Origin: Alkalihalobacillus sp. BA299
Lineage (GTDB): Bacteria; Bacillota; Bacilli; Bacillales; Bacillaceae_F
Reading direction: 5' to 3'
DNA: 64,000 bases
Assembly: GCF_017745675.1 (NCBI RefSeq)
Contig: NZ_JAFLJM010000001.1
Location: forward strand, 310,001-374,000
Part shown: positions 60,933 to 64,000 of the stretch, one piece after another
Layout of the letters: each line of letters begins with the position of its first letter
How positions within the stretch are numbered: the first letter of the stretch is position 1
Made by a program: the position numbers and the translations under genes
Notes under the pieces: generated by a model
Database searches by the model: none
Told to the model about the DNA's origin: nothing
The model's input: the letters and a program-made list of their open reading frames with translations, nothing else

Positions 60933-61070
60933 TTAGTTACCCTCCTGAACCCCACCATGTACACCGTAGAGAACAGGCTCCTCAAAACCCTCAATGTAAG
61001 CTTCTCGAATTTTGTTCGCAGTATCCTTTTGAACGATCGTAATATTAGTTAGTTTGATCGGTTTACTCAC
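60933..61070 (-). CDS. Possible small protein of 45 residues
   Basis: GTG at 61070 (minus strand) follows a good ribosome site (AAAGGTGGTGAT) and opens 45 codons: SKPIKLTNITIVQKDTANKI, then REAYIEGFEEPVLYGVHGGV and a stop. The composition is protein-like and the site convincing, but I know no such family, and a truncated remnant is also possible. Apart from a terminator it is all I see in the 600-bp gap 60741-61351. Confidence 0.4.
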   Translation of the reverse strand: MSKPIKLTNITIVQKDTANKIREAYIEGFEEPVLYGVHGGVQEGN

Positions 61071-61351
61071 CTTTATCACCACCTTTTACTAAGTATAGCA
61101 TTCTCGTCCAATTATGGAAAACAATTAGAGTTGGGCCGATGCCTCTACCAGAAATTTTATTATTGGATGAGCTCTTTGGATGAACACTTATAATGAATAC
61201 TAATAATACCCCGAAACTTCTTCTACCATCTTTTCTATAAATCTCACTTAAGTATCCATAAAAAACTTTAATTTTATTTATAATTCCCTTGATAGTATAA
61301 TGAGTTCAAGCTTTTTTCTAATTTTTTTAATTTTTAGTTAATATTTAAATA

Positions 61352-61897
61352 ATGGAAAAACGGATTGCGGAAACACCAAGTGGAAACATCTATTTGAAGT
61401 TCTTTTATGAAGAATTAATTTTGAAGCAATTGTTGAATGATTCCGCTGATATCGTCTGGGCCGCCATTGCTACATTATTCGTAGCAAACATCTTATTACT
61501 TATATTAAACACTTTATTTGTTCCCTTTTTTGCAGTACTCATCCAAAAAGCAGAACCGTACCTTACAGCAGTTATCGCTTGTTTGTGTTTTGTAGGTGTG
61601 TACGCCTATAGAAATAGCTTGTTTGATGTAGGACTATTAATGTTATTTGGAGTTGTTGGTTATTTAATGAGGAAAAATGGTTACCCTTTAGCACCATTAT
61701 TACTTGGAATGATATTAAGTCCGATGCTAGAGCAAAATTTTAGAAGAGCATTGCTGTTATCAGATAATAATTATTTCATATTTGTGAGTAGTCCAATATC
61801 TATTAGTTTTGTCTTATTGTCACTTCTTATCATCGTACTTCCGAAAATTCAAAAATATAGACGTTTGAAAAAAGATAGTTCACATTTAAATTACTAA
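61352..61897 (+). pseudogene. C-terminal fragment of a TctA-family tricarboxylate transporter permease
   Basis: 181 codons. From residue about 30 on the sequence follows the end of TctA: DIVWAAIATLFVANILLLIL, FGVVGYLMRKNGYPLAPLLLG and LSPMLEQNFRRALLLSDNNY (the conserved LGPxLExxFRRALLLS block), then two last helices. A full TctA has about 500 residues; the N-terminal two thirds and partners TctB/TctC are absent. The first 25 residues look unrelated, and no clear ribosome site precedes ATG 61352. Downstream to 62194 only small remnants (for example NDEQHHEGHH) are visible. Confidence 0.75.
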
Positions 61898-62194
61898 TAG
61901 CCAAGTAAAGCTGATCGAAGAAGCTATTAATTCATTGCCAAAACAAAATGATGAACAACACCATGAAGGACACCATTGATATATTTAAAGTCGGCTTGAA
62001 AGTCATTACCCCATTTCTGGAACTTAATACCTGATATTCCATGGAAGACATTACAGGTTTAAAGACTGTTAAATGTTTGTTAAGGTGGTAAAAGAGAATT
62101 TTAGTTGGACGTTAGAGAAGTTAATGATGCTTCTCTTATTTCATCCTAGCCGAAATCAAATAGGATATATTTTGATAACAAGGAGGATGATTTT

Positions 62195-62719
62195 ATGATT
62201 AATATCCTTACAACATTAATGTTATTAACAGGAGCAGAAGTGACGGAAGAAGAAATCGGATTACCGAAGTTGCACGATGAACGTGGCGTTTATACGATAG
62301 ATAAAGAATTGAATGAGCTAAACGAAGCGGGAGAATTGAAGAGCCGAATCGTCCGAGCTTCATTAACAGATGAAGAAAAAGATCTCCTTGAACGTCTTGT
62401 AACAGCAGAAGCTAAAAGCGAACCATTTGATGGGAAGGTTGCAGTTGCAGAAGTCGTTTTGAATCGAATGGACAATGAGCATTTTCCAGACGAGTTAGAA
62501 GCTGTCGTCTATCAAGAGGACCAGTTCTCTCCAGTATCAAACGGGAAAATTAATAAAGAACCTACTAAACAGTCAAAGAAAGCAGTAGAGGTAGCTCTAA
62601 AAGGAACGAATCAAACAAATGGTGCTTTGTATTTTTACAACGACAACATCATTAAGACCAGTTGGTTGGAAAACAGACAAACGACAACTAGAATTGGACA
62701 ACATGTATTTAAGCGATAG
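62195..62719 (+). CDS. SleB/CwlJ-type cell wall hydrolase without LysM
   Basis: 174 residues. The hydrolase_2 domain (about 60-174) has LERLVTAEAKSEPFDGKVAV with the catalytic Glu, VLNRMDNEHFPDELEAVVYQ, QFSPVSNGKINKEPTKQSK and the ending RQTTTRIGQHVFKR, clearly paralogous to the protein encoded at 45575. The N-terminus (MINILTTLMLLTGA) is too short for a standard cleavable signal, and no LysM is present. CwlJ-like proteins also lack a signal, so spore localisation is possible. ATG follows AAGGAGGAT. Confidence 0.88.
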   Translation: MINILTTLMLLTGAEVTEEEIGLPKLHDERGVYTIDKELNELNEAGELKSRIVRASLTDEEKDLLERLVTAEAKSEPFDGKVAVAEVVLNRMDNEHFPDELEAVVYQEDQFSPVSNGKINKEPTKQSKKAVEVALKGTNQTNGALYFYNDNIIKTSWLENRQTTTRIGQHVFKR

Positions 62720-62793
62720 ATACTTTCTTATTCTTTAAGAAAAAATGGGCCCCCGAAATAGCAGCCCAGATTTTCTGTATAAACATTCTATTA

Positions 62794-63354
62794 CTAATTC
62801 GAAATATATTTGAAGTTTTGACGCTTACTCAAAAAGTAACTAGTCAAATACAACAAAAAGAAGATTAGAAAAGAATAATAGTGATTCCAACGCACTGGTT
62901 GATATAAACCCATCCATATGAATAGGGGTTCGAATACAAAAGATGTGATTCCGCTAAAAAATAATCCTTTGATAAATGGATTTATTTTTGGTTTCCACTC
63001 TATTAAAAACATAACAGATACGGGAATAAGTGTAATATCCCATGGAATGAAAGCAGGAATGAAAGGAAGCACATCGTAATAATAGAACCACAGACCTAAT
63101 TTCGTCCCTAAAAAATCCAAGTATGTAGAGACAATCATGAGGAAAAAACTAACGAATAATAGACGGTCAGAGCTTTCTTTATTACGAAAAATAATCCAGA
63201 TAATCCATGGTACAATAGTAAGAATAACACCAATCCACCAATGCACAGTAAAAATAACATGTTCCTTCCAAATGTCAAACTTTAATTTTTGAGCATCATT
63301 CATTAACTCAATAATACCATTTAAAGCCTCTTTATAATCTTTAGGTGGATTCAT
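62794..63354 (-). CDS. CBO0543-family membrane protein
   Basis: 186 residues with a polar N-terminus of about 30 residues and five membrane segments (about 35-55, 65-85, 95-118, 125-145, 155-175). The internal pattern LGLWFYYYDVLPFIPAFIPWDITLIP is what I associate with the CBO0543 family, a group of unknown function common in spore-forming Firmicutes. ATG 63354 follows GGGGTGATG on the minus strand. Confidence 0.75.
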   Translation of the reverse strand: MNPPKDYKEALNGIIELMNDAQKLKFDIWKEHVIFTVHWWIGVILTIVPWIIWIIFRNKESSDRLLFVSFFLMIVSTYLDFLGTKLGLWFYYYDVLPFIPAFIPWDITLIPVSVMFLIEWKPKINPFIKGLFFSGITSFVFEPLFIWMGLYQPVRWNHYYSFLIFFLLYLTSYFLSKRQNFKYISN

Positions 63355-63728
63355 TTATTCTCATCACCCCTTCTTTCCCTTTCCATTATTAAACCTTAGT
63401 TAATAATTGTTTGTAATAACCTTTTATTTTATTAATACTATTTAATTTTTTTATTTTACATTTTTTGTATTAAATATTATTTCCATCGCTTGTGCTTTAG
63501 TTAAAAAGCGCAGGCGAGTGGAAATTCTTGTATTTATTGAAAAGACATTCTGCATCTGCAGTAGGGATTAAAATTGGATTTGGTAATACATGAAGGGCAG
63601 GGTTTTTGGTAGGTTTTACAAGGCTCACAGTTTCAGGATTTAATAAGTATGAGGGATCTCTAAGTAAAGTGAAAGGGGAAACCAAAAAGAGGAGGACTCA
63701 AAAGCAAAGTGACAAGCACCTCCACTAC

Positions 63729-63767
63729 AAAAAATAGTTGCTACTATATTGAGTAGCAACTATTTTT
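63729..63767. terminator. Strong bidirectional terminator
   Basis: Sixteen-pair stem AAAAATAGTTGCTACT / AGTAGCAACTATTTTT with a six-base loop; A-run and T-run on either side. The adjoining sequence 63360-63728 holds no gene I can support. Confidence 0.9.
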
Positions 63768-63881
63768 GTGTAAAAGCAAGGACCGTAGACATTTTATAAG
63801 CCCCTCTTTTATTGCTGAAAATGGTACCTTAATTATAAATTCTGCCTAAGGGAAAGGACTAATTAGGTCTAGTTACCTGTT

Positions 63882-64000
63882 TTAAAGGACCTTCATCCCA
63901 ACTGGTGATACTTCTTCTGAAAACGTTGTGCGGGAATCTTTGTTAGCAAAGAAGCCTAAAAATTTTGCAGTTCCTTCGCCGTTATTGATAATGTAGTGCG
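63882..64000 (-). CDS. C-terminal end of a protein, possibly cupin (5' end outside window)
   Basis: A minus-strand frame enters from the right edge and stops at TAA 63882-63884. The 38 residues visible read HYIINNGEGTAKFLGFFANK, then DSRTTFSEEVSPVGMKVL. The NNGEGTAKFLGFF strand pair is cupin-like, as at the end of oxalate-decarboxylase-type proteins. The identification is tentative. Confidence 0.5.
   Translation of the reverse strand, partial: HYIINNGEGTAKFLGFFANKDSRTTFSEEVSPVGMKVL

Noticed and set aside
61980-62100. Zinc-binding protein fragment (His-rich piece before the second SleB-like gene)
   Set aside because: The His-rich run covers only a few codons without start or further similarity, too short to support.
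63497-63685. 62-codon minus-strand frame near the right end
   Set aside because: No ribosome site and no recognisable features; probably chance or decayed sequence.
1-64000. CRISPR arrays, tRNA or rRNA genes, integrase or attachment sites
   Set aside because: None seen on either strand: no regularly spaced repeats, no cloverleaf-like clusters and no recombinase genes.

Overview
The window is chromosomal DNA of a low-GC Gram-positive spore former, most likely a halotolerant or alkaliphilic member of the Bacillaceae. The evidence is strong AAGGAGG ribosome sites, many TTG/GTG starts, T-tailed terminators, S-box and cobalamin riboswitches, SleB/CwlJ-type hydrolases, an MhqR-type operator, ectoine genes and a NaChBac-like sodium channel. 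I see no rRNA, tRNA, CRISPR array, prophage or intact transposase.

Layout. 1-7.2 kb: end of a membrane-protein pair, an S-box riboswitch before msrA, then a cobalamin riboswitch before a five-gene Dpp/Nik-type ABC importer that probably brings in a cobalt- or nickel-related solute. 7.2-16.3 kb: a patchy region of short genes and decaying remnants with a DJ-1/PfpI protein, a GC-rich Cu/Zn superoxide dismutase, an orphan nuclease-like domain, DinB, malate:quinone oxidoreductase, and a quinone/electrophile block (mhqD, WrbA-like, nitroreductase) with an MhqR-type operator and a destroyed dioxygenase. 16.6-33.5 kb: an MFS transporter, then a long same-strand catabolic cluster: IclR regulator, acyl-CoA dehydrogenase, two-subunit B12 mutase, CoA ligase, thiolase, MeaB chaperone, TAXI-TRAP transporter, two unrelated 2-hydroxyacid dehydrogenases, a LeuA-like enzyme and an old yellow enzyme. 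It looks like uptake and CoA-dependent breakdown of an unidentified (hydroxy/branched) organic acid that depends on the B12 supply.

33.6-38.6 kb: a ferritin-like/cupin fusion, a DeoR-HAD pair, a damaged PadR locus and small genes. 38.9-45.5 kb: an NMT1-type ABC transporter, two cytosine-deaminase-like amidohydrolases and a FadR-type GntR regulator, tied together by the same 22-bp palindrome in front of the transporter and in front of the regulator. 45.5-53.9 kb: cell-wall hydrolase, PanE-like reductase, thioesterase, aminotransferase, polysaccharide deacetylase, aspartokinase, and ectA-ectB without ectC.

53.9-61 kb is the most interesting part. On the minus strand lie a glycosyltransferase, a selD whose active-site codon is an in-frame UGA (selenocysteine), and a phnDEC-type transporter. 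A sodium channel follows, and then an AhpC/TSA-type redoxin interrupted by UGA exactly at its peroxidatic position (U-x-x-C), with a hairpin just downstream. The organism therefore very probably makes selenoproteins, and the glycosyltransferase-selD pair recalls the SenB-SenC selenosugar pair. The window ends with a TctA fragment, a second SleB/CwlJ hydrolase, a CBO0543-family membrane protein and the tail of a possible cupin protein.
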